Shown piece by piece: positions 1-5,724 of a DNA stretch of 64,000 bases; within the stretch, counting starts at the first letter, position 1, and each line of letters starts with the position of its first letter. Below the pieces are notes generated by a model that ran no database searches, was not told where the DNA came from, and saw only the letters and a list, made by a program, of their open reading frames with translations. This DNA comes from Hymenobacter crusticola. Its GTDB lineage: Bacteria > Bacteroidota > Bacteroidia > Cytophagales > Hymenobacteraceae. Both the position numbers and the translations under genes were made by a program. The stretch is from positions 485,140 through 549,139 of the forward strand of contig NZ_MTSE01000004.1 of the NCBI RefSeq assembly GCF_002154225.1, read 5' to 3'.

Positions 1-41
1 TGCCTCTAATAAAAAAAAGTAAAAATATTTTTCATGAGATA

Positions 42-73
42 TTGACTTTAAGAAAATAACCTTTCTATATTTG
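42..73 (+). promoter_or_regulatory. Bacteroidota-type promoter (TTG / TATATTTG)
   Basis: TTG at 42-44 is followed after 21 nt by TATATTTG at 66-73, which fits the Bacteroidota -33/-7 consensus (TTG, 19-21 nt, TAnnTTTG). The surroundings are AT-rich. No plausible gene starts within 600 bp downstream, but a terminator lies at 243-279, so it may drive a small RNA. Confidence 0.55.
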
Positions 74-79
74 TCACGT

Positions 80-279
80 TCAAAACACAAAACCTAACGC
101 GACTCCAAAGTCAACCCTCGTCATGCGGCGCCACGAATCAAATTTTCAAACCATGCCCAGTCAGCTGAAGCGCGATATTCAGCCCGGGTTCGGCGCGTAT
201 GCAATGAGGTAGGTTTACCTGATAGAAACCAACCATATGAAACGCCCGAACCCACCCAGGTTCGGGCGTTTTTCTTTTT
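80..279 (+). ncRNA. Candidate small RNA of about 195 nt
   Basis: The interval lies between a good promoter (42-73) and a strong Rho-independent terminator (243-279), and contains no convincing coding sequence. A small hairpin GCTGAA (164-169) / TTCAGC (178-183) lies inside. I do not recognise a known family; 6S-like or another housekeeping RNA is possible, but no diagnostic motif was found. Alternatively the terminator belongs to a gene upstream of the window and the promoter match is fortuitous. Confidence 0.4.
243..279 (+). terminator. Rho-independent terminator
   Basis: CGCCCGAACC (243-252) pairs perfectly with GGTTCGGGCG (259-268), followed by a T-rich tail. The 10-bp GC-rich stem makes this one of the strongest terminators in the window. 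Confidence 0.8.
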
Positions 280-563
280 CTTCTATCCTTTATTATTACT
301 CCCATGACGTCCTCTCATCACCTCCCCCTTTGCTTGGCAGCCGCACACCCAGCCCAAGTGCTAGGGCGTTGGTGTGGCGGCCTGGATCAGCTACGAAAGC
401 CGAGTTGCGAGCGAAAACGTAGCTAAGCGTACCGATTTATTCACGACTTGTGAATTTATAATCGGGCTTTATTTATCGGGTTTTATTTTCTGTATTAATC
501 ATCAATAAATGATGATGCGGGAAAATATTGCCTAAAAATTTCGCTCAGATAATAATTAATTAA
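280..563. other. AT-rich spacer without a gene
   Basis: No convincing coding sequence was seen on either strand. A small inverted repeat TTCAC/GTGAA lies at 439-453. The sequence is distinctly more AT-rich than the following genes and may be the 5' boundary of the RNA-maintenance locus. Confidence 0.4.
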
Positions 564-590
564 CGGCAATTAATTCCGCTGGAATTGCCG
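564..590. repeat. Inverted repeat upstream of the PcfJ-like gene
   Basis: CGGCAATT (564-571) and AATTGCCG (583-590) are perfect 8-bp arms around an 11-nt loop. It could be an operator or a 5'-leader hairpin for the gene starting at 725. No T run follows, so a terminator is unlikely. Confidence 0.45.
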
Positions 591-724
591 AACGGATGGT
601 TACACCCTTTTCCCAACGCTGCTATGTACGAAATCTTCAGATTGTCATTCAATAATTCGGCGCCCATGGCCCCTTCGTCTGATTTATCACTCGGTAATAA
701 AACCCGCGCGGGAACGACCAACCG

Positions 725-2008
725 ATGTCTAACCGAAACAAACCAATATCCCGCGAAGCCACCGAAACACAGCAAGCCGTAGCCGCACTAGCGCGACGCA
801 ACGACTGGCGTAAATGGTCGGCCTCGCGCCAACTCGAATACTTGTGCGCTTGTACAAGTGCACTTACGGAGCTAGCCCAACAGCTAGGTCCTGATTATGC
901 CCTCGCCCGGCTCTACCATGCTTGCACTTACAATCAGCCGATTGCGGAGCGCAAACGGCGGGAGCGGGTGCTGCTCGATCTGGCGGCCAAGCGCGCAGCC
1001 GTGCTCCAACGCCCTGAAATGTGCGTTGCGGTGGCCGCGCTAGTGGAACACCACCCCTGGCGGCGGCGTGAGCTAGCCGACTGGATGCCGAAAAGCAAGA
1101 ACGCCTATCGGCAGCTCGAAAGCCTCATTCGTCACCTCTTTGATGGCTATGGCGACCTACCCGGCTGGGTAATAAACGCTTGGCTGTCGGAGCGAATGTG
1201 GGACGGCGGGGTGAATATCGCCGATCTAACCATCCACTTAGGCCGTGGCAACGCGCTACGTTCCTTCCGCGGACTGCCAGTGTCTCTGACCAAACGGCTG
1301 GAGCACGAAATGCGCCAGGCTCCGGCCGGTTGCACCTTCATCGAGGCTTTGCGCTATGCCCAACTCGCCGCCCGCGACGCGTTGGAATGGCTAGGGCTGG
1401 TGCTGGAAACCCGCTTCGGACGAGAAATCGGCCCCGACGATGCGTTCTGGCTCGGCGTAGTAGACTTCTTCGCCGCCGCACCCATGGTCGACCCGCGGCA
1501 GTTTGGTCCCGTGTGCGACTGGATTCGCCAGAAGCGCAGCGTAGGCATTGGGCTGGAGCCACCTCAACCCGGCTTCTCGCTCAAGGGGCGCACTATGGCC
1601 AGCGTCATTGCCCAGATGGAACAATGGCACCGCAGCCTAGGTCGGGTGCGCCGCCATGGTGGGCACGAACGAGCCGCTACGTGGCCAACGCTGCCCGTTT
1701 CCGACTTCGTCAGCGGCGCCGATCAGCAAGTGACCATCACGCAGCTCCGCACTTATGGGGAGCTGGTGGAGGAAGGGCAGATGCTGCACCATTGTGTGGC
1801 TTCCTACCTAGCCTCCTGTCAGCGGGGCAAATGCGGCATCTTCTCCCTGAAGGTGAACGGGGCTCGCGCCCTGACGCTGGAAGTGCTGTGGAACCGCACC
1901 ATCGTGCAGATCCGGGGCCGCTACAACCGGCGCATGGCCCTCGATGAGTGCTTCTGGGTAAGCCGGTGGGCTACGGAGGCTCAGCTGCAAGTCAGCAAAC
2001 ACGCTTAA
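725..2008 (+). CDS. PcfJ-domain protein
   Basis: This 427-aa protein ends in a PcfJ-type domain (about residues 345-420). The segment EEGQMLHHCVASY, followed by a beta-rich stretch (GIFSLKVNG, TLEVLWN) and IRGRYNR, is characteristic of PcfJ-like proteins found in conjugative elements and many Bacteroidota genomes. The N-terminal two thirds is helical and unrecognised. No signal peptide or membrane segment is seen, so it should be cytoplasmic. It lies 71 bp upstream of rsr on the same strand and is probably in the same transcription unit as rsr and the PARG gene. The biochemical function of PcfJ domains is not established; a link to RNA maintenance is inferred only from neighbours. Confidence 0.7.
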   Translation: MSNRNKPISREATETQQAVAALARRNDWRKWSASRQLEYLCACTSALTELAQQLGPDYALARLYHACTYNQPIAERKRRERVLLDLAAKRAAVLQRPEMCVAVAALVEHHPWRRRELADWMPKSKNAYRQLESLIRHLFDGYGDLPGWVINAWLSERMWDGGVNIADLTIHLGRGNALRSFRGLPVSLTKRLEHEMRQAPAGCTFIEALRYAQLAARDALEWLGLVLETRFGREIGPDDAFWLGVVDFFAAAPMVDPRQFGPVCDWIRQKRSVGIGLEPPQPGFSLKGRTMASVIAQMEQWHRSLGRVRRHGGHERAATWPTLPVSDFVSGADQQVTITQLRTYGELVEEGQMLHHCVASYLASCQRGKCGIFSLKVNGARALTLEVLWNRTIVQIRGRYNRRMALDECFWVSRWATEAQLQVSKHA

Positions 2009-2079
2009 GGCCGCAGGAGCCTCACACCTAGGTCGTTCTTCTCTCTCGCTCTATAGAATCTGAATTACACGTTACCCTT

Positions 2080-3627
2080 ATGCGCTTCAACTTTAGCTTC
2101 CGCAAAAACCAACCGGCGCCAGTGCTCAACCACGAAGGCGCCGCTGCTTACCCGCTCACGCCTGCCCTTGAATTGTACGCTGCCGTGGCTACCGCCGCCC
2201 TTAGCGACCAGTTCTATGAGAAGGCTGATACACGGCTGGCGCGGTTGCGCGAGCTGATAGCGCAAAACGAGCCGTTGTTTGTGGCGCGCTTAGCGGTGTA
2301 TGCCCGCGAAAAGCTCCATCTGCGCTCGGTGCCCTTGGTGCTGACCGTAGAGCTAGCCCGCCTGCACCGCGGCGACAACCTCGTGAGCCGCCTGGTGGCC
2401 CGCGTGGTGCAGCGCGCCGACGAAATCACAGAGTTGCTGGCCTTCTACGCCGTTGCCAACGAGCGCCAAGGCACCAACGGCAAAGCGCCCGCGAAAACGC
2501 TCAACCGCCTTTCTAAGCAGTTGCAAAAAGGCCTAGCCCTCAGCTTCAACCGCTTTGATGGCTACCAGCTCGCCAAGTACGACCGCGCCGGTCAAGTGCG
2601 CCTTCGCGACGCCCTGTTCTTGGTGCACCCTCAGGCTAAAGATGCGGCCCAGCAAGCCTTGTTCGACCAGTTGGTGCGCGGCGAGCTAGCCACACCCTAC
2701 ACTTGGGAAACAGAATTGTCGGCCCAAGGGCAGCAGGCATTTGCTAGCGCGGCGGAGCGCCAAGGGGCCTTCCAGGCCAAGTGGGAAGAGCTGATTGCTA
2801 GCGGCAAGCTAGGCTACATGGCCCTGCTGCGAAACTTGCGCAACATCCTCGAAGCCGACGTGTCGGCCGAGGCGATGCAGGCCGTGTGCGCTACGCTCGT
2901 CGACCGCTCGGCGGTGGCACGCAGCAAGCAGCTGCCGTTTCGCTTCCTGGCGGCCTACCGCGAGGTGCTGGAGCTGAAGTCGGGGCGCGTGCCAGCGGTG
3001 CTGGCGGCGTTGGAAACGGCCATCGGCCACTCCATCGCCAACCTGCGTGGCTTCGATGCGAACACCCGCGTGCTTCTGGCCTGCGACGTGTCGGGCTCCA
3101 TGCAGCAACCCATCTCGGCGCGCAGCAAAGTGCTGCTCTACGACATTGGGTTGGTACTGGCGATGCTCCTGCAAAGCCGTTGCCAGCACGTCGTGACGGG
3201 CATGTTCGGCGACCGGTGGAAGCGCATCAGCTTGCCCGCTGGGCAGGTGCTGCGCAACGTGCAGGAGCTGTACCGCCGCGAAGGCGAAGTAGGCTACAGC
3301 ACCAACGGCCACTTGGTCGTCTACGACTTGCGGCAGCGCCGTGAAGTGGTGGATAAGGTGATGCTCTTCACCGACTGCCAATTGTGGGACAGCACCGGCC
3401 GGGCCGGCTCGCTAGCCGCCGAGTGGCGCGAGTACCGCCGCACGGTAGCTCCGCAAGCGCAGCTCTACCTCTTCGACCTAGCTGGCCACGGCACCGTGCC
3501 GCTGCAAGTGCGTCGCGAAGATGGCGTAGCGCTCATCGCCGGCTGGTCGGATAAAGTGTTCGACGTGCTGGCCGCGCTGGAAGACGGCGGCTCCGCCCTC
3601 ACGGAGATTGAAAAAATAGAATTATAG
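2080..3627 (+). CDS. rsr: Ro60/Rsr orthologue, TROVE-domain RNA-binding protein
   Basis: The 515-aa product has the two-part Ro60 architecture. An alpha-helical TROVE ring (about residues 15-325) contains segments such as RLARLRELIAQNEPLFVAR and YMALLRNLRNIL. A C-terminal von Willebrand A domain (about 328-500) has an intact MIDAS motif DVSGS near residue 336. Ro60 proteins bind the ends of misfolded RNAs in the ring and Y RNAs on its outer surface; in Salmonella and Deinococcus they work with exoribonucleases such as PNPase. A Y-RNA-like array lies 1 kb downstream and rtcB beyond it, matching the known association of Rsr, YrlA RNA and Rtc genes. Family assignment is firm; the RNA partners are inferred. 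Confidence 0.93.
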   Translation: MRFNFSFRKNQPAPVLNHEGAAAYPLTPALELYAAVATAALSDQFYEKADTRLARLRELIAQNEPLFVARLAVYAREKLHLRSVPLVLTVELARLHRGDNLVSRLVARVVQRADEITELLAFYAVANERQGTNGKAPAKTLNRLSKQLQKGLALSFNRFDGYQLAKYDRAGQVRLRDALFLVHPQAKDAAQQALFDQLVRGELATPYTWETELSAQGQQAFASAAERQGAFQAKWEELIASGKLGYMALLRNLRNILEADVSAEAMQAVCATLVDRSAVARSKQLPFRFLAAYREVLELKSGRVPAVLAALETAIGHSIANLRGFDANTRVLLACDVSGSMQQPISARSKVLLYDIGLVLAMLLQSRCQHVVTGMFGDRWKRISLPAGQVLRNVQELYRREGEVGYSTNGHLVVYDLRQRREVVDKVMLFTDCQLWDSTGRAGSLAAEWREYRRTVAPQAQLYLFDLAGHGTVPLQVRREDGVALIAGWSDKVFDVLAALEDGGSALTEIEKIEL

Positions 3628-3741
3628 CTCACTCTTAGTTCCTGCGCATCAAGCAGATCGGGGCTAAAGGTGAAGCGAGCGACCCGGGAGCGGCAAACTA
3701 ACAAAGCGGCGGCCGCTTCCGGCAAAAATCGAAGAAAACTC

Positions 3742-4584
3742 ATGAACCGCGAACAAAGACAACAAGCGGCCATTCAAACCATAGAAGCACTAAAACAAGG
3801 CTATTACTGCCTAGGGTCGGGTGAAAAAGTAGACATCCGTACGTGGCAAACGGCCGCCGAACGAGCAAGTGCCCTGCACCGGCCCGCCGATGTACCGGAA
3901 GTCCTGCGCGTGTTCGAACAGCCAGCCGGCGAGCCTGCCGAGGTGCGCGTGTACAACGCCACGACGCTCGAAGCAACGACCAATTTGCGTCAGCAATTTG
4001 TGCGAGTGGCTTGCCTCAACTTCGCCTCGGCACGTAACCCCGGCGGCGGTTTCCTCGGTGGAAGTCAGGCGCAGGAAGAAAGCTTGACGCGGTCGTCGGG
4101 GCTGTATCAGTGCATTGCACCATTCAGTGAGATGTACTGGCATAACTCCCAGGCAGGCAGCACCGGCTTGTACAGTGACTACGCCATCTACTCGCCCAAT
4201 GTGCCCGTGCTCCGCGATGATAGTGGCGCATGGCTTGAGCAGCCGTACCAAGTTGATTTCATTACCGCACCAGCCGTTAATGCCGGGGCGCTGCACCAAA
4301 ACGCACCGCAGTTGTTGCCGCAACTAGCGCCCGTGATGAAGCAACGAATTCGGTTGGTGCTAGCCCTAGCAGCCCGCCACCGCTGCGAAGCCCTGGTGCT
4401 CGGCGCTTGGGGGTGCGGCGTTTTCGGCAACGATCCGCTGCAAATTGCCACGCTCTTTGCCGAGGCCTTGGCCGAACCTAGCATCCGCGGGCAGTTCCAG
4501 CGCATCGACTTTGCCGTGTTCGACTCTCGTCCCCCTTATCCGACGCTCCGAGCTTTCGAACAGGCGCTTGGTCCGCTTACCTGA
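3742..4584 (+). CDS. Microbial-type PARG (TIGR02452 family)
   Basis: This 280-aa protein contains the poly(ADP-ribose) glycohydrolase signature: NPGGGFLGGSQAQEES (about residues 97-112) gives GGG followed by the catalytic QEE-type acidic pair. VLGAWGCGVFGNDP near the C terminus is also typical of TIGR02452. These macrodomain-fold enzymes remove ADP-ribose from targets. ATG at 3742 (MNREQRQQ) was chosen over an upstream GTG because the family starts here and the extension is low-complexity basic sequence. It follows rsr by 114 bp and precedes the RNA array. Related ADP-ribose-processing genes occur in bacterial RNA-repair neighbourhoods. Whether the substrate is ADP-ribosylated RNA or protein cannot be read from the sequence. 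Confidence 0.88.
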   Translation: MNREQRQQAAIQTIEALKQGYYCLGSGEKVDIRTWQTAAERASALHRPADVPEVLRVFEQPAGEPAEVRVYNATTLEATTNLRQQFVRVACLNFASARNPGGGFLGGSQAQEESLTRSSGLYQCIAPFSEMYWHNSQAGSTGLYSDYAIYSPNVPVLRDDSGAWLEQPYQVDFITAPAVNAGALHQNAPQLLPQLAPVMKQRIRLVLALAARHRCEALVLGAWGCGVFGNDPLQIATLFAEALAEPSIRGQFQRIDFAVFDSRPPYPTLRAFEQALGPLT

Positions 4585-4658
4585 ACGCTTTTCTAAAAAG
4601 TACTCCCATGAAATTCACCCAAATAAATCGATAACAACATTTCCCAACTAGCCTACAA

Positions 4659-4800
4659 GGTGCCGTAAGTGGGCGCTACTTCGTGGTCCGTTTTCGACTT
4701 CACCACGTGGAGTCTCGCAGGTTCGAACCCTGCTCCCCGGCCTAAAGGCTTGGGGGATGAAAACATGTCGCCGGCTGCTTGTTGCCCTTGCTAGGTTGGT
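4659..4800 (+). ncRNA. Y-RNA-like unit 1 (T arm present, D arm replaced)
   Basis: The Ro-type hairpin is at 4659-4683. The T arm is GCAGG (4717-4721), TTCGAAC (4722-4728), CCTGC (4729-4733). The acceptor-like stem runs from 4734-4742 to 4747-4756 around a TAAA cap, with one bulged T and two G-T pairs. The canonical D arm is missing; instead GATGAAAACATG (4756-4767) forms a 3-bp ATG/CAT mini-hairpin. A conserved GCTTGTTGCCC block follows at 4777-4787. CGTGGT/ACCACG (4682-4706) adds a helix between hairpin and T arm. This is the most divergent unit. Confidence 0.65.
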
Positions 4801-4820
4801 TGCGGAAAGGTACTCCGTCG

Positions 4821-4950
4821 GGTGTCGTAGCCACGCGTTACTTCGGGTCGCGAGTTCGAGTCTCGCCAGGACTGCTTGTTTATTCAAATACAGTCCTGTA
4901 GCTCAATTGGTAGAGCAGAAACGCAGGCGTTTTTTACCCCGATGGATTTC
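4821..4950 (+). ncRNA. Y-RNA-like unit 2 with permuted tRNA-like module
   Basis: The hairpin is at 4821-4845 (GGTGTCGTAG variant). The variable-loop-like GGGTC precedes the T arm GCGAG (4850-4854), TTCGAGT (4855-4861), CTCGC (4862-4866). CAGGACTG (4867-4874) pairs perfectly over 8 bp with CAGTCCTG (4891-4898) across a 16-nt cap. TA and the D arm GCTC-AATTGGTA-GAGC-A (4901-4917) follow. A partial anticodon-stem equivalent is possible (GAAAC after the D arm with ACTTC before GGGTC, 3 of 5 pairs). AAACG/CGTTT with a T run at 4919-4935 could act as a weak terminator or processing signal. Confidence 0.78.
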
Positions 4951-4958
4951 TTCTTATC

Positions 4959-5108
4959 TCAATGGGTGCCGTAGTTCAGCCATACTTCGCACGTTGATTG
5001 CCCGGGTCGCGGGTTCGAGCCCCGCCAATTGATCCTAGCTAGGATCGGTTGTAGCTCAGTTGGTTAGAGCAGGATATGGAGGCTGGGCGCTTGTTGCCCC
5101 AGTGAGAA
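4959..5108 (+). ncRNA. Y-RNA-like unit 3 with permuted tRNA-like module
   Basis: The hairpin at 4959-4997 is the clearest. TCAATG pairs with CGTTGA below the conserved block, then one G·A mismatch, GTG/CGC, the CC/UU internal loop and GTA/TAC. The T arm is GCGGG (5009-5013), TTCGAGC, CCCGC (5021-5025). CAATTGATCC (5026-5035) pairs over 10 bp with GGATCGGTTG (5042-5051), including two G-T pairs, across a TAGCTA cap. The D arm GCTC-AGTTGGTTA-GAGC (5054-5070) is canonical. GGATA after the D arm can pair with TGCCC before GGGTC (4 of 5). A hairpin with loop GCTTGTT (about 5083-5102) follows. Confidence 0.82.
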
Positions 5109-5119
5109 AAGTACCTGAC

Positions 5120-5240
5120 AGGTGCCGTAGCAAAGTCTTACTTCGCCTTGGACGCTGGGGTCGCGGGTTCGAGTCCCGCTCACCCTTCGGGGTGGTAGCT
5201 CAGTTGGTTAGAGCACAGAGACTTGCGATTGTCGCCCTGT
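5120..5240 (+). ncRNA. Y-RNA-like unit 4, acceptor capped by a UUCG tetraloop
   Basis: The hairpin is at 5120-5148 (AGGTG pairs with CGCCT). The T arm is GCGGG (5163-5167), TTCGAGT, CCCGC (5175-5179). TCACCC (5180-5185) pairs with GGGTGG (5190-5195) across TTCG, an exceptionally stable RNA tetraloop, so the 3' and 5' acceptor strands are joined. The D arm GCTC-AGTTGGTTA-GAGC-A (5198-5215) is canonical. CAGAG (5216-5220) can pair with CGCTG before GGGTC (4 of 5), closing an anticodon-stem-like base. There is no anticodon loop, so this is a tRNA mimic and not a tRNA gene. Confidence 0.82.
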
Positions 5241-5261
5241 CAATTTATTGGAACGCAAGAA

Positions 5262-5286
5262 GGTGCCGTAGGGTAGCCTTACTTCG
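5262..5286 (+). ncRNA. Fifth Ro-type hairpin without a T-arm module
   Basis: GGTGCCGTAG (5262-5271), a 7-nt loop, then TTACTTCG (5279-5286) match the array consensus exactly. No T arm (TTCGA loop) follows. It may belong to the 3' side of unit 4, or be a truncated unit. Confidence 0.55.
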
Positions 5287-5346
5287 ACTGAAAATCTAAC
5301 GTGACTACTCAGCCGTTGCCCTTCCCGCGTTCCACTCAACCTAGCC

Positions 5347-5372
5347 GGATGCCGTAGGCGAGCGTTCCTTCG
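5347..5372 (+). ncRNA. Sixth, degenerate Ro-type hairpin
   Basis: GATGCCGTAG (5348-5357), a 7-nt loop, then TTCCTTCG (5365-5372) is a mutated copy: TTCC replaces TTAC, so one pair of the upper stem is lost. It is only 86 bp from the previous copy. It probably marks a decaying 3' end of the array. Confidence 0.45.
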
Positions 5373-5424
5373 ACCTGTCACGTCGGCTTTTGCCAGCACG
5401 CTTGTCGCTCGTTGCTCCGGCTAG

Positions 5425-5660
5425 CTAGGGTTGTGTTTCGTCTAAACAGTCCATAACCACACTAGTATGGAACCAAGATTTACCCTTAGCCCATTCGGGA
5501 GGAAGATTTTGCGGCTTTTTGCCAAGCACCTGCACCGCTTCGCCGCGCTGAAGTGCTTGGATAGATAAACGAATCTGGCGCCCAAATTGACAATACGCCT
5601 TTGCACGCCTGCACCATCACCGTAAAGGATGGCAGGCACCTAGGTATCAACTAACAACTT
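5425..5660 (-). pseudogene. Remnant of a small gene, possibly toxin-antitoxin
   Basis: Read on the minus strand, 5660-5643 encodes KLLVDT, a typical PIN-toxin N terminus, and is followed at once by a stop. Further on, a different frame encodes QIRLSIQALQRGEAVQVLG and then NLPPEWAKGKSWFHTSVVMD, ending at a stop at 5425-5427. The switch of frame, internal stops and protein-like composition suggest a decayed gene or gene pair. No intact open frame remains. Family assignment is a guess; chance similarity is possible. Confidence 0.3.
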
Positions 5661-5724
5661 CTGCCGAAAGCAGACGAGACCGTTAGATCAATAGAACCAA
5701 CGGCTCAAAACAAAGAACCAAATC

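Larger units (their letters stand above)
4659..5372 (+). repeat. Array of six Ro-hairpin motifs with four permuted tRNA-like modules
   Basis: The motif GGTGCCGTAG (10 nt), 7-8 nt of variable loop, then (T)TACTTCG occurs at 4659-4683, 4821-4845, 4965-4989, 5121-5145 and 5262-5286, with a degenerate copy at 5348-5372. Spacing is 141-162 bp except before the last. GTAG pairs with TTAC or TAC, a CC/UU internal loop follows, and the lower stem extends with non-conserved paired bases. After the first four hairpins comes a tRNA-like module in the order T arm, acceptor 3' strand, cap, acceptor 5' strand, D arm. The array is interpreted as tandem YrlA-type Y RNAs. Transcript boundaries and processing sites are not visible. 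Confidence 0.8.

Noticed and set aside
1180..1947. 255-codon plus-strand frame overlapping the PcfJ-like gene.
   Set aside because: Arg/Pro/Ala-rich shadow in another frame; no start signal, while the PcfJ frame has the LHHCV motif.
2809..3381. 190-codon antisense frame inside rsr.
   Set aside because: His/Gln/Val-rich composition typical of the antisense of GC-rich genes; rsr itself has full domain support.
4911..4940. Strong terminator inside unit 2 (AAACG/CGTTT plus T run).
   Set aside because: The stem has only 5 bp and no GC-rich core; kept only as a possible weak signal in the unit description.
4711..5215. Ordinary tRNA genes, suggested by canonical T and D arms.
   Set aside because: The halves are in reversed order, acceptor strands pair only with the following D half, and no anticodon arm with a 7-nt loop is formed. 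They are tRNA mimics.
4757..5299. Open frames of 79-91 codons across the array on the plus strand.
   Set aside because: They cross the RNA stems and their peptides (containing SSLART, GSSPAN) reflect the T-arm sequences, as expected for spurious frames over tRNA-like DNA.
4659..5372. CRISPR array, from regularly spaced repeats.
   Set aside because: Spacers are not unique 30-40 bp units; they contain T and D arms. No cas genes are nearby.
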